Of a stretch of DNA of 64,000 nucleotides, positions 44,887 through 53,384 are shown piece after piece. The DNA comes from Nannochloropsis oceanica (Eukaryota > Sar > Eustigmatophyceae > Eustigmatales > Monodopsidaceae). The stretch lies in assembly GCA_004519485.1 (NCBI GenBank), contig CP038134.1, forward strand, positions 930,001-994,000, written 5' to 3'. The stretch's first letter is position 1, and each line of letters opens with the position of its first letter. The position numbers and the translations under genes were made by a program. The notes under the pieces were generated by a model that was given only the letters and a program-made list of their open reading frames with translations, was not told the DNA's origin and ran no database searches.

Positions 44887-46167
44887 ATGGAAATCCCTTC
44901 GCAAATGGCGGACCCAAATGCCTACCACGTCTTTCCAGGAGACGAAGTTGGTGGCGGCTTGGGAAAAGACAAGGATGTAAACCTGGAACCTTCGGCAGCG
45001 GAGCGAGAAAAAGAAGCATACCTCCATCCCTGCTGCCAAAAGGAGCTAGAGTCTACGCGGGCCCGCACCAAACTTATGTCGAAGTTGCGTGCTGTTGACA
45101 TCACTCGGCAAGCGATGGATCGGCGGAAGGGTGTGGTGGGGTTGAGCGAGGAGCAGCACCAGCATGAGCATGGAGCAGGGTGTTGTGCGTTGATGGCGGA
45201 CTACCCGGCCTTGGCTCGCTTGCGGGTAACGAGGGACGGAGGGGTAGGAACAAGGCAAGACTATGATGACATGGAAAGAAGGAGGAGCAGCAGCGGCATC
45301 AGCAGCAGAGAGGTGGTGGCATCGTATGAAGAGGGCGAGGACGAGGAGGACTCCGAGGAAGATGGCGACGACGATATTTTGCGTGAATTGGAGGCCGGGG
45401 ACGATGGAGGCTTTCTCGAAATTCGTCGAGCGGAATTGATGCGCCAGGCTCAAGAAGCGGCTGAAATCCAGTACTTGGGTATCGGGCTGCACACTGAATT
45501 ACCCCCCAATCGAGTGCTTGACCTTGTATACCTCCGGTGTTGTCATCTGGTGGTTCATTGCTATGACCCCTATGGAGAGACGAGTGCCGTGTTGGACTTA
45601 CAATTGGAAGGGTTGGCAAAGATGTATCCAGGGACGCGGTTTGTTCGGACGCCCTTTGGGGGAGGAGAAGGCTTGAGGCAAGCGTTACGAGTGCCTGCCC
45701 CGGGGAGTGGGAGTGGTTACACCAAGTCCGTATTGTTGAGCTTGAGGGATGGGTCTCTGGTTGATAGTTGCTATGATTATGGGAGAAGGTTTGGGGAGGG
45801 GAGGGAGGGAAGGAGGGAGGGAGGGGAGGTGTACTTGGAGGCGGTGGAGCAGTGGTTGAGGCATTGCCAAGTGCTGGAGAGGGAGAGGATGGATGTGGAG
45901 AGGGCTCGGAAAATGAGGTTGTTGTTGAAAGCGCAGATGGGGAGAAAGGGGGGGAAGGGAGGGAGGACAGGGGTGGGGATGCGGATGGCGATTACGGCGG
46001 GAGGGCAGGAGAGAGATGAGGAGGTGGAGGATGGGGGGGAGGACGAGGACGAGGCCGAGTTTTATGAGTGTGGATTGGAAGGGTGCTACAAGCCCTTCAT
46101 TCACTCACATGTGGGGATGGAGGGTATACAAATGCCGAAAGAATTTGGCGCGATTGGGGAGCATTGA
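44887..46167 (+). CDS. Phosducin/TXNDC9-like thioredoxin-fold protein
   Basis: 426 aa, one exon, start at the first ATG. Residues about 163-300 resemble the TXNDC9/phosducin-like layout: an acidic lead-in, a basic amphipathic helix (IRRAELMRQAQEAAEIQYLG), then a thioredoxin-fold strand and helix (CCHLVVHCYDPYGETSAVLD, LEGLAKMYPGTRFVRTPF). Members of this family lack the redox CxxC and act as co-chaperones of the CCT chaperonin in tubulin and actin folding; the CxxC is also absent here. Unusual: Cys/His clusters at both ends, HPCC at about 47-50 and C-x4-C-x5-H-S-H near the C-terminus (ECGLEGCYKPFIHSHVG), which could bind zinc. A Gly/Arg/Lys-rich insert lies at about 300-375. The family assignment is by pattern and moderate. 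Confidence 0.6.
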   Translation: MEIPSQMADPNAYHVFPGDEVGGGLGKDKDVNLEPSAAEREKEAYLHPCCQKELESTRARTKLMSKLRAVDITRQAMDRRKGVVGLSEEQHQHEHGAGCCALMADYPALARLRVTRDGGVGTRQDYDDMERRRSSSGISSREVVASYEEGEDEEDSEEDGDDDILRELEAGDDGGFLEIRRAELMRQAQEAAEIQYLGIGLHTELPPNRVLDLVYLRCCHLVVHCYDPYGETSAVLDLQLEGLAKMYPGTRFVRTPFGGGEGLRQALRVPAPGSGSGYTKSVLLSLRDGSLVDSCYDYGRRFGEGREGRREGGEVYLEAVEQWLRHCQVLERERMDVERARKMRLLLKAQMGRKGGKGGRTGVGMRMAITAGGQERDEEVEDGGEDEDEAEFYECGLEGCYKPFIHSHVGMEGIQMPKEFGAIGEH

Positions 46168-46363
46168 CGTAGGACAAGCAACTCCCACAACAACACAAAA
46201 GAAGAGGATCTCAGAGCAGTAACGAGTAGGAAATAAGAATAAAAATATCACACAGTTCTACGGTGTGATCACTTTGGCCTCGGATACACACACGCTCGGT
46301 GTTGTCCCCATCGTATGCACTTCTTTTAAACTCCAGACTTTTTTTCGGAGCTACGGCTGCGAT
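46168..46363. other. Short convergent spacer
   Basis: 196 bp between two stops. The string aagaataaaaatatc at about 46235 is a candidate polyadenylation signal for the plus-strand gene. Confidence 0.45.
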
Positions 46364-47062
46364 TCATCTCAGAACAGCAGCACCAGTTTCCAGACCCTCA
46401 TCTTCTTCCCATTTATTCTCTACGACCTCATCTCGTAGCCTGCCTTTTGCGTGTTTCCCCTCCTTACCCCTCCCCTCGCTCTCCTCCGACCTCTTCTGCT
46501 GGATGCCAGCAACCACCCCTGCAAGCACAGGCCGTGACATTTCAGACGCATTGTCCGGCATCTCACTACTGCTGATTTCGTTCACATTCTCTCCTATTTT
46601 TGTGAATGTTGTGGTCGCCGCTGCTCCTGCTGCTGTTGCTACTAATGGTGGTAGTGATACTGGTGACGTGGGCGACGCGTGCGTAAATGTCGGCGTGGCA
46701 ATATTGCGACGCTCTACACCAAAGTCCAACTCCTCCTCGTACCCATACAAATCATCAAAAATGTCCTCTATCATGTCATGATCGTCATCTTCTTCCTCCT
46801 CCCTATCCTCGAAGTGACGGCTGCGTCGTCCTCGCCGTCGTCGGGGCAACTCCGTATACTGGACTTCCAGTTCTTGTCCTGTCCCTCCACTTTCTCCTTC
46901 TCCTGCTCTTCTTCTTAGATACCGATGCAAGGCCCGAACCAAGTAGACAAAAAAGAGGGCCAACAAGGCACCCGCAACCGTTGAGAGGAAGAGAGGCAAG
47001 GTCCCATGCCCCTCAATAATGCGGTCGAGCATGGGAGACGGGGCATTCGGAACAGCCTCCAT
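46364..47062 (-). CDS. Small single-pass membrane protein, unknown
   Basis: 232 aa, one exon, ATG at 47062. One transmembrane helix at about residues 22-44 (LPLFLSTVAGALLALFFVYL) is followed by a strongly basic patch (RALHRYLRRR). The rest is hydrophilic: an RRRRGRRSR cluster, an acidic stretch (EEEEDDDHDMIEDIFDDLYG) and a Ser/Thr/Ala region. The short N-terminus without a cleavable-signal pattern suggests an N-out/C-in anchor. No family recognised. It is divergent with the LYR-motif gene, 362 bp away. Confidence 0.7.
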   Translation of the reverse strand: MEAVPNAPSPMLDRIIEGHGTLPLFLSTVAGALLALFFVYLVRALHRYLRRRAGEGESGGTGQELEVQYTELPRRRRGRRSRHFEDREEEEDDDHDMIEDIFDDLYGYEEELDFGVERRNIATPTFTHASPTSPVSLPPLVATAAGAAATTTFTKIGENVNEISSSEMPDNASEMSRPVLAGVVAGIQQKRSEESEGRGKEGKHAKGRLRDEVVENKWEEDEGLETGAAVLR

Positions 47063-47424
47063 TTAGATGTGTGCGGCAAATCTTGGCCAGGGAGTCGACC
47101 TAGGGATACAGACGTAGCCTGCACCCCCTTCTTCTCGTCGCTACCTTCGCTGTAGCGGAGTTGTCCCTGTGATGGAGCGTGGGAGTACAGGGAGGATGCT
47201 TGAGACGGGAGAGGTAGGACGGTGATTTTTTTTGCGCTTCAGCGACGCTTCCGTTGCTGACATTTCCATGACTCATGAGCCTACACACTGCTGCACTTAT
47301 GGTTATATTCACTCCTTGTAATGCTACACAAAGGCAGGACCGGTACGCCAACCGAACCCCGCAGGGAAAACCTCCTCACCTCCCGCAAACAGCAAGCAAA
47401 CCCTTGCTTTCTTTCCATCGTACA
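47063..47424. promoter_or_regulatory. Compact divergent promoter region
   Basis: 362 bp, the shortest head-to-head spacer in the window. It shrinks to 212 bp if the upstream in-frame ATG at 47275 is the start of the LYR gene. Confidence 0.5.
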
Positions 47425-48083
47425 ATGCCACCTCCTGCCCCTGTCGCCACCTCGGCAGTCACCACCGCCGTCCTCCAGCTGTATCGTCGCATTATCAAGA
47501 ATGCCAAGGTCTTTCCCAGCAAAGGGCGTGACCGCATGGTCAAGGAAATCCGAGAGGGTAAGTAATTATGTTCGGATGGCTATGCACAGGGGCGACTGAT
47601 AGTAATACGAAATAGTGGCGTTACATCTTGCATGCTTGCCTTGTTTCTCCTTCTTATAGCCTGTAAAGATTGTGCCCCATGAGTTCCCTTGGCACTTCGC
47701 TGGCTTAAGCTCTCTCCTTTCTGATGCCTCACCCACCCGTTCCCGAAGCTTCAATTCGGCCCTCCTCAATCCATTGGCCACGCCTCATACACATCCCACC
47801 TCTACAAACAGAGTTCCGCGTCAACGCCAAAGAAACTGATCCCGATAAGATCCGGAACCATCGCAGCATGGCCATCAAAGGCCTTAGTCAGCTACAAGCC
47901 TACACAGGATTGGTGGACACAGACATGGACTGGTCCGTTACCATGGAGCCCGCACCGTTAGGAGGGCTATCGGAGGAAAAGGTAGAGGAGAAGCTAAAGC
48001 GTGTGTCTAAGGCGACAGTCAGCTCCGGGAGAGAAGAGAAGGGGGTGGGTGGGAAGGGGCTGGAGGAAGAGGGAAAGAGATGA
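47425..48083 (+). CDS. LYR-motif (Complex1_LYR) mitochondrial protein
   Basis: Two exons, 47425-47557 and 47812-48083, giving 134 aa. The donor is gtaagt, the acceptor ctacaaacag, and the phase-1 join gives REEFRVNAKETDPDKI. The N-terminal LYR signature is VLQLYRRIIKNAKVFPSK, followed by the conserved FR-N motif of the three-helix LYR fold. LYR proteins bind acyl-ACP and help assemble Fe-S enzymes and respiratory complexes in the mitochondrial matrix. Which member this is (LYRM4/ISD11-, LYRM9- or SDH-assembly-like) I cannot decide. The C-terminal 30 residues are Lys/Glu/Gly-rich. An in-frame ATG at 47275 would add 50 residues and could supply a presequence. Confidence 0.8.
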
Positions 48084-48457
48084 CGAGGGGGGGAAGCAAA
48101 GAAGATGGGAGATTGAAGAGATCGTGTAAATAGAAAGGGCGTCGGCTTTCTCAGGGCTGCACGACTGACATACCGATTTATCTGCTCCTTCCTTCTTTTG
48201 GGGGGGCTCTGTCATGTGTCTGAGCAAGGACTGTGTCCTTCCCTTCCTTCCTCCCTCCCTCCCTCCCCCCTCCCTCATTTGTGTGCAGTGAGGTCGAGCA
48301 GTCCACTCTCTCACTCTTCCTTCCAATCCCAAAAACGCGCCTCTCCTTTCGCACTCCCCCATCCCTCCCCTCCATGCCTTGCTTAAGCCTCCAAGCGGCT
48401 GCGGGTCAACATGCGTGCAGGCAAACACCTCCACATAGTCCCTCTTTCCTCTCTCCT
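48084..48457. other. Convergent spacer, LYR and RpiA genes
   Basis: 374 bp between stops, with a TTCC/CTCC tract at 48240-48272. No gene seen. Confidence 0.5.
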
Positions 48458-49700
48458 CTACTTCTTATTGATGACGTCGATGCCCGTCTTCCCAGCCACG
48501 ATCACCGCCGTGGTCATGTCTAAGAAAAAACCGTGCTCCACCACACCTACCACCTTCTCCAGCGCCCCCGCAACGGCCATCACGTCCGCAATTGGCGCGG
48601 TGTAGTACAAATCCACGATGTAGTTGTCATTGTCAGTCACGTAGGGCTTGTCTCCATCCATGCGAAGCTTCCCCGTCGCCGCGCCCTTCACCCCTGGCAA
48701 GCCTAGGATCGTCCGTTGAGTGTGCTCATGGCAGAAGGGGGTGATCTCCACGGGCATCGCACCAGTGACTCCCAGGCCAGGCACCATCTTGCTGTCGTCC
48801 ACAATGACGATGAACTTCTTAGCGCACACCTTTTAGGAGGGAAGAAGGGAGGAAGGGAGGAAAGATGGGAGGGAGAAAGGCAGAGGTCAGGTTGGTCGTC
48901 TCATGTCATAAGAGAATGACGCGTAGTACACATTTTTACAATTCTCCTCGCTCCTCCCCTCTACCCTTCCTCTCCTTCCTGGCACACGTACCTCCACCAT
49001 CTTCTCACGCAGCAAAGCACCCCCTCGTCCCTTCACCAAGTTCAGAGCCGGGTCCACCTCATCGGCACCGTCAATGGCCACATCCAACACAGAGTGAGTG
49101 TCAAGCGTCACCAGGGGGATTCCCAGGCCTTCCGCTTGCTCCTTGGTGCGGATGGAAGTAGGGATGGCAACGATGTCCTTAAGCTCGCCAGCCTTGAGCT
49201 TCTGCCCGAGGCGCTCCACTGGGGGGAGGGAAAAAGGGCGAAATGAGAAGGGTGCTTATTGTTCGGGTGTTTATCATCACAACTGAACACCATCATCAAT
49301 ATGGGTAAAGGAAAAATGTACAAGTAAGGGAAAGCAGAAGCTTTCAATAGGGGCTGGGGCTAGGGTAGGAAGTTTGATCCGAGGAACCTTGACGTATGAC
49401 CTCCCTGCACTCCACCGTCCCCACAACCCATGCCCTCCGCACGCACATACCAGCAAAGGCGGCAGTGGAACCGGTGCCCAGGCCCACGACCATGCCGCTG
49501 GTCACGTAGTCATCCACGGACTTGTAGCCCACTTGCTTCTTGAGCTCGTCTTGGCTCACGGCGAAGCGCGCGGTGGTGGTCGAGGCACGGCGAGTGCACA
49601 GAGCCGGGCCGTGCAGGGGCTGGCGGACAGGAAGGATAAACGCAGAGGCACCCACGGTGACCATGGCCATGACAGAAAAGAGAGTCTTTTGGCGGCTCAT
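48458..49700 (-). CDS. rpiA: Ribose-5-phosphate isomerase A, plastid-targeted
   Basis: Three exons: 49700-49451, 49218-48992, 48829-48458, giving 282 aa; all splice sites are GT-AG and phases match. The enzyme interconverts ribose-5-phosphate and ribulose-5-phosphate in the Calvin and pentose phosphate pathways. Family motifs are all present: [73 protein letters not shown]. The first 20-odd residues form a signal peptide ending in VGASAF, the ASAFAP-type motif with Phe at +1. It is followed by an Arg/Ser/Thr-rich transit-like stretch, the bipartite targeting of secondary red plastids. The introns are purine-rich near the donor and C/T-rich near the acceptor. It is divergent with the glycine cleavage H gene. 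Confidence 0.95.
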
Positions 49701-50233
49701 TTTTATGTGTAGGGTGAAGGACTAGCCATAGGGTTTTGTTGAGGTGGTGAGGGAAGGAGAGAAGCGGAAGGTGAGAGATGTGTGACCCGGGGATGAGTTG
49801 ATGGTAAACATCAAATCCATATCCACGTTTGCGGTTCGGGCATGCTTTTTCTCACCCGCACTACACAAGGCATCACACAAACATAAACAAGCCGCCGCAC
49901 AAAGAGGGGTCCAAGCCCGTTAGTTTTGGATCCAATCCTTGCGCGCAGGATGCTTCTTCGACGGCGAGAGAGCTTCTTGTTGCCTAGCATTTGCATCGTC
50001 CGTCTCGTGTAAACTCTCGATCATGGCATTTCTAAGCTTTACCCAAATGCTGTGATCTAAGTCAAAGTGACTTGACTTGTATGAGCATGCCTTCGACCGC
50101 TTCTCTTCATTCCAGCCTCCTAGCTATGTGTATATCAGACACTCACCATCCTCAATCCTCACCATCATCCTTGCACTCAACACCAGCGCCCAAACAAACC
50201 AGGGGCACCGTCTCGACGACTCGCCGTTGTATT
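49701..50233. promoter_or_regulatory. Divergent promoter region, RpiA and GcvH
   Basis: 533 bp between outward ATGs of a Calvin/pentose phosphate enzyme and a photorespiratory enzyme subunit, a plausible shared light-responsive control region. No named element recognised. Confidence 0.5.
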
Positions 50234-51158
50234 ATGCTCGCCATAGCCACCCGCCAATTGGCACGCCGTGTCGCTTTCACGGTAAGTTTTTGGTGTCGAC
50301 TTATCGTCGTCGTCATCGTAGTCGTTGTATTTCCCATCCGCGCCCCTATGCATACGATGTTAGGAACGATGTGATGCTCTCTCCACATCTCTGTACCTGT
50401 GCGCATATGCCAAAAAAACATGCCAATACACTTTCTGCATCATCACGCAAATTATTTACGTCCCTCTTTCCCCTCTTTGTCCATGCTTTCGTCCATCCCC
50501 CTTTATGACTTCCACCGCAGCCCGCCGCTCGCCAACTCAACATCACCCGCACCCTGGCCTCCACTCGGTACGCAACCTCTCACGAATGGGTGAAGCTGGA
50601 TGGGGACGTTGCGACGGTGGGCATCACGGGCTTTGCGGCGAAGGCATTGGGTGATGTGGTGTACGTGGACTTGCCCGAGGTGGGGGCGTCGTTCGCCAAG
50701 GGGTAAGTCCATCAAGAATGAAGATGAGATCACAAGCGAACCTCCTTCTCCCCCCTTCCGCCCCACCTTTGCCCAACGCTCCCACCTCTCCTCATATTTG
50801 ATTGAAGTGCGTTGTATTTGTTGTGAAGCCTTGCAAACGATTTTGAGGAAGGGAAAATGACGGAAAGTCATGGCTGCTTCTCACCCTCTTACCACATCCC
50901 TCCCTCCGTCCCTCCTCCCTTCCCCCTTGTTCCAGCGACCCGTTCGGATCCGTGGAATCCGTCAAAGCAGCCAGTGACGTGTACGCACCCATCTCTGGAG
51001 AGATTGTTGAGTCCAACGCTGCTTTGTCTGACGACCCGGGGAATGTGAACAAGGCCGCCGAGACTGATGCGTGGTTTGCCAAGTTTAAGGTTACGGATAA
51101 GAGCGAGTTTGATGCTTTAATGGACTCAGAGGCATACAAGGCACACACCGAGAAGTAG
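50234..51158 (+). CDS. gcvH: Glycine cleavage system H protein, mitochondrial
   Basis: Three exons: 50234-50281, 50521-50702, 50936-51158, giving 150 aa; GT-AG introns, phases 0 and 2. Carries the lipoyl arm that shuttles aminomethyl groups between the P, T and L proteins of the mitochondrial glycine decarboxylase, the CO2-releasing step of photorespiration. The N-terminus is a classic presequence ([16 protein letters not shown]). Motifs: [33 protein letters not shown], and the lipoylation site Lys87 in VESVKAASD, then [10 protein letters not shown] and the C-terminal [12 protein letters not shown]. Length agrees with the family. The first exon, coding only the presequence, is separate from the mature protein. 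Confidence 0.95.
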
Positions 51159-51818
51159 AGGCAGAGGGGGAGGGGGGGAGGGAGGGAGGAAGGCTGGGAT
51201 TGAGGCCTGGGATTAACGCGAGTTTGACGCTCTTGATGGCTGCAAGGGCGTTCGACAATTAAACAAGGGAAGGAAGGAAGCAGAGGAGGAAGGGGATTAA
51301 GGGAAAAGAAGAGGTAGAGGAGTGTTGATGGGAGACGTGAAGAGACTGGCTTGAATTTATACATACATACGAGGTGGAAGGGTAGGTGGATGGGGCGTTC
51401 ATTTCTTTTTTCTGGTAAACAAATCGGAGATAAGGGTGATACATAAGAAAGAGACAAGAAAAGAATTAAACTCAATTGACTTAGTCTTCTAAGGACATGT
51501 TAGGTTGCTGTGTGGGCCATAGTGCGTGAGTATCTGGGGGTAGTCATCACTGTTGCCGACATGCACATTAACCATGCGTATCTCACCCCTTGGACCCCCA
51601 CCTTCCGTCTTTACAATATGTATACTATCGCTTGAAATACAGGTGTTAACGACGGATTCCAATTTGTTCTTCCTTTCTTTCACGTTCTTGGTCGTCTTAC
51701 AACTATTCTCATCCCTCCCTCGTCCATTCCCTCCCTCCCTCCCTCCCTCTCGCCTTCGGGCGAGCACCTGCTTGTGTCACACTCTCTTGGCCTCTCTCCT
51801 TGCCCTCCAACGGTCTCA
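51159..51818. other. GcvH 3' region and spacer
   Basis: 660 bp. It includes a GGGA tract right after the GcvH stop, and further on a CCCT tract that runs into a TTCG hairpin (51749-51764). A minus-strand frame at 51489-51767 is not supported by any motif. Confidence 0.5.
51749..51764. other. Hairpin with TTCG tetraloop
   Basis: ctcgcc-ttcg-ggcgag: a perfect 6-bp stem with a C(TTCG)G loop, very stable if transcribed. It follows directly on a CCCT tract. Confidence 0.8.
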
Positions 51819-52013
51819 ATGCGGTTTTATATTAAGCATACTGGCAAAAGGCCCATGCAATTACTGAACGAACTCGACGCCTTCGAGTGTCGCATCAATG
51901 GCGTGTGGGATGCAAGTGAGAACACCCAAGGAGGCGGGAGTGAGGCAGGGAGGAAAGGGCAGAAGGGACGGACCAGGGGTGGGAAGAAGCCGGCTTGGAA
52001 TGGCAAAGGATGA
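51819..52013 (+). CDS. Possible small basic protein (64 aa), unknown
   Basis: ATG at 51819, stop TGA at 52011-52013. The first half reads like a folded peptide (MRFYIKHTGKRPMQLLNELD); the second is Gly/Lys/Arg-rich and ends KKPAWNGKG. An AATAAA lies 6 bases after the stop, which favours a real transcript end. A GTGAGA near 51913 could instead be a donor, making this the first exon of something else, though no following exon was found. No family recognised. Confidence 0.35.
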   Translation: MRFYIKHTGKRPMQLLNELDAFECRINGVWDASENTQGGGSEAGRKGQKGRTRGGKKPAWNGKG

Positions 52014-52231
52014 AAGAAAAATAAAGTGTAGTGTGCTTCGGCTGGGACATCGCATCCGCTGCCTCTTGTGGTGATCAAATACTTTTGTCTTTTTTCATTT
52101 TACACATTGTGTTCCACCTCGCTACGTATGTACACTCTTGATAATCGTCATCACCGACGCACACCATGACACTCTTCCTCAATCCCCCACCATCTCCTCT
52201 TCCTCTCCTCCTTTCCTTCTCCTGCCCTTTC
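52014..52231. other. Short convergent spacer
   Basis: 218 bp between the small ORF and the stop of the longin-like gene. Nothing else seen. Confidence 0.4.
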
Positions 52232-53352
52232 TCACTCCCAACGGCTACTCCCCATCCTTGCTGCGGGAAGCGTTCCCCCCCTTCCTCCTCCTGCTCCAAT
52301 CTTCACCTTTTCGACGTGAGGCATCAATGTAGGAGCAGGTGGGAGAACACGCCCCCCCTCCTTTTCCCTCTCTTTTTCTCTCTCCCTTTCCCGCTCCCTA
52401 TCTTTTTCCTCCCCCACAACCTCCCACCCCTCCAAAGGGGGGAGTACCGATTTCTGTCGGTGGTAGTAGAGAAGCTTGCCTTTTTTCTTCTTCTTCTCCA
52501 GGAGCGAGACAATGCACCATCCGCCGTTACAGGAAGAGGATGAAAAGGGAGGGGAGTAGAAGGAGGAAGAAGAGGGAGGCGCACTGCTGTTGCTGCTGCT
52601 GCTGGTGGTACTGGTGGTGTTGGTAGCGCTGCTGCTGCCCTCGTTCTCCTCCCCTTTCCCTGCAGCCATAGCGACGGAAGAGGCGAAGAAGGGCAAAGAA
52701 GATAGCTCGGTGATGCTGCTGCTGCTGATGGTGATTTTCCCAGCGACCTTGCTGTTCTTACTGCTGCTGCTGCCACTAGTACCACTACTGCTACTGCTGC
52801 TGCTGCTGCCCTTTTTACTGTTACTGCTGCCACTCCCACTGCTTATGGGACGACCAGACACCAAATCTGTTAGCTTTGCCAATCCCCCCCCCCCCCCTCC
52901 TTCTCCCAATTTATACGCAAGCCACCTCTCATCCTTCACAACCGCCACCGATGGCCTTCCCCCCCCCCTTCCTCCTTCCCTCCCTTCCTCCCCCTCCTCC
53001 CCCTCCTTCCCGTACCAGGGACTTCTACCGTGAAAGCCCCTCAGGACAAAAAGTCCATTCACGCCTCCCTCCCCAGCGCCCAGCACTAAGAAAGAAGGGG
53101 GAGCACGCTCCACCTCTTCACTCCATACCTTCAACCTCCTCCTACAACTCCGGCTCAAGACATCCAACCGCACTTCTAGGAGTGTGTGTAAAATGACCTT
53201 CTCCCCCTCCTCCTCTCCTTCGCCGTCTTTTTTGCATTCCAATCCTTCCTCCTCCCCACCCTCCCCTCCTCGGGGTGAGCGATTGCAACTGCTGCTACTT
53301 CTACTGGTGCTGCTCGCCTCTCCTTCTTCTCCCATTATCTGGTGCCCGTGTT

Positions 53353-53384
<32 letters not shown>

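Noticed and set aside
51489-51767. Minus-strand 92-aa frame
   Set aside because: Starts inside a CCCT tract and shows no motif or splice partner.
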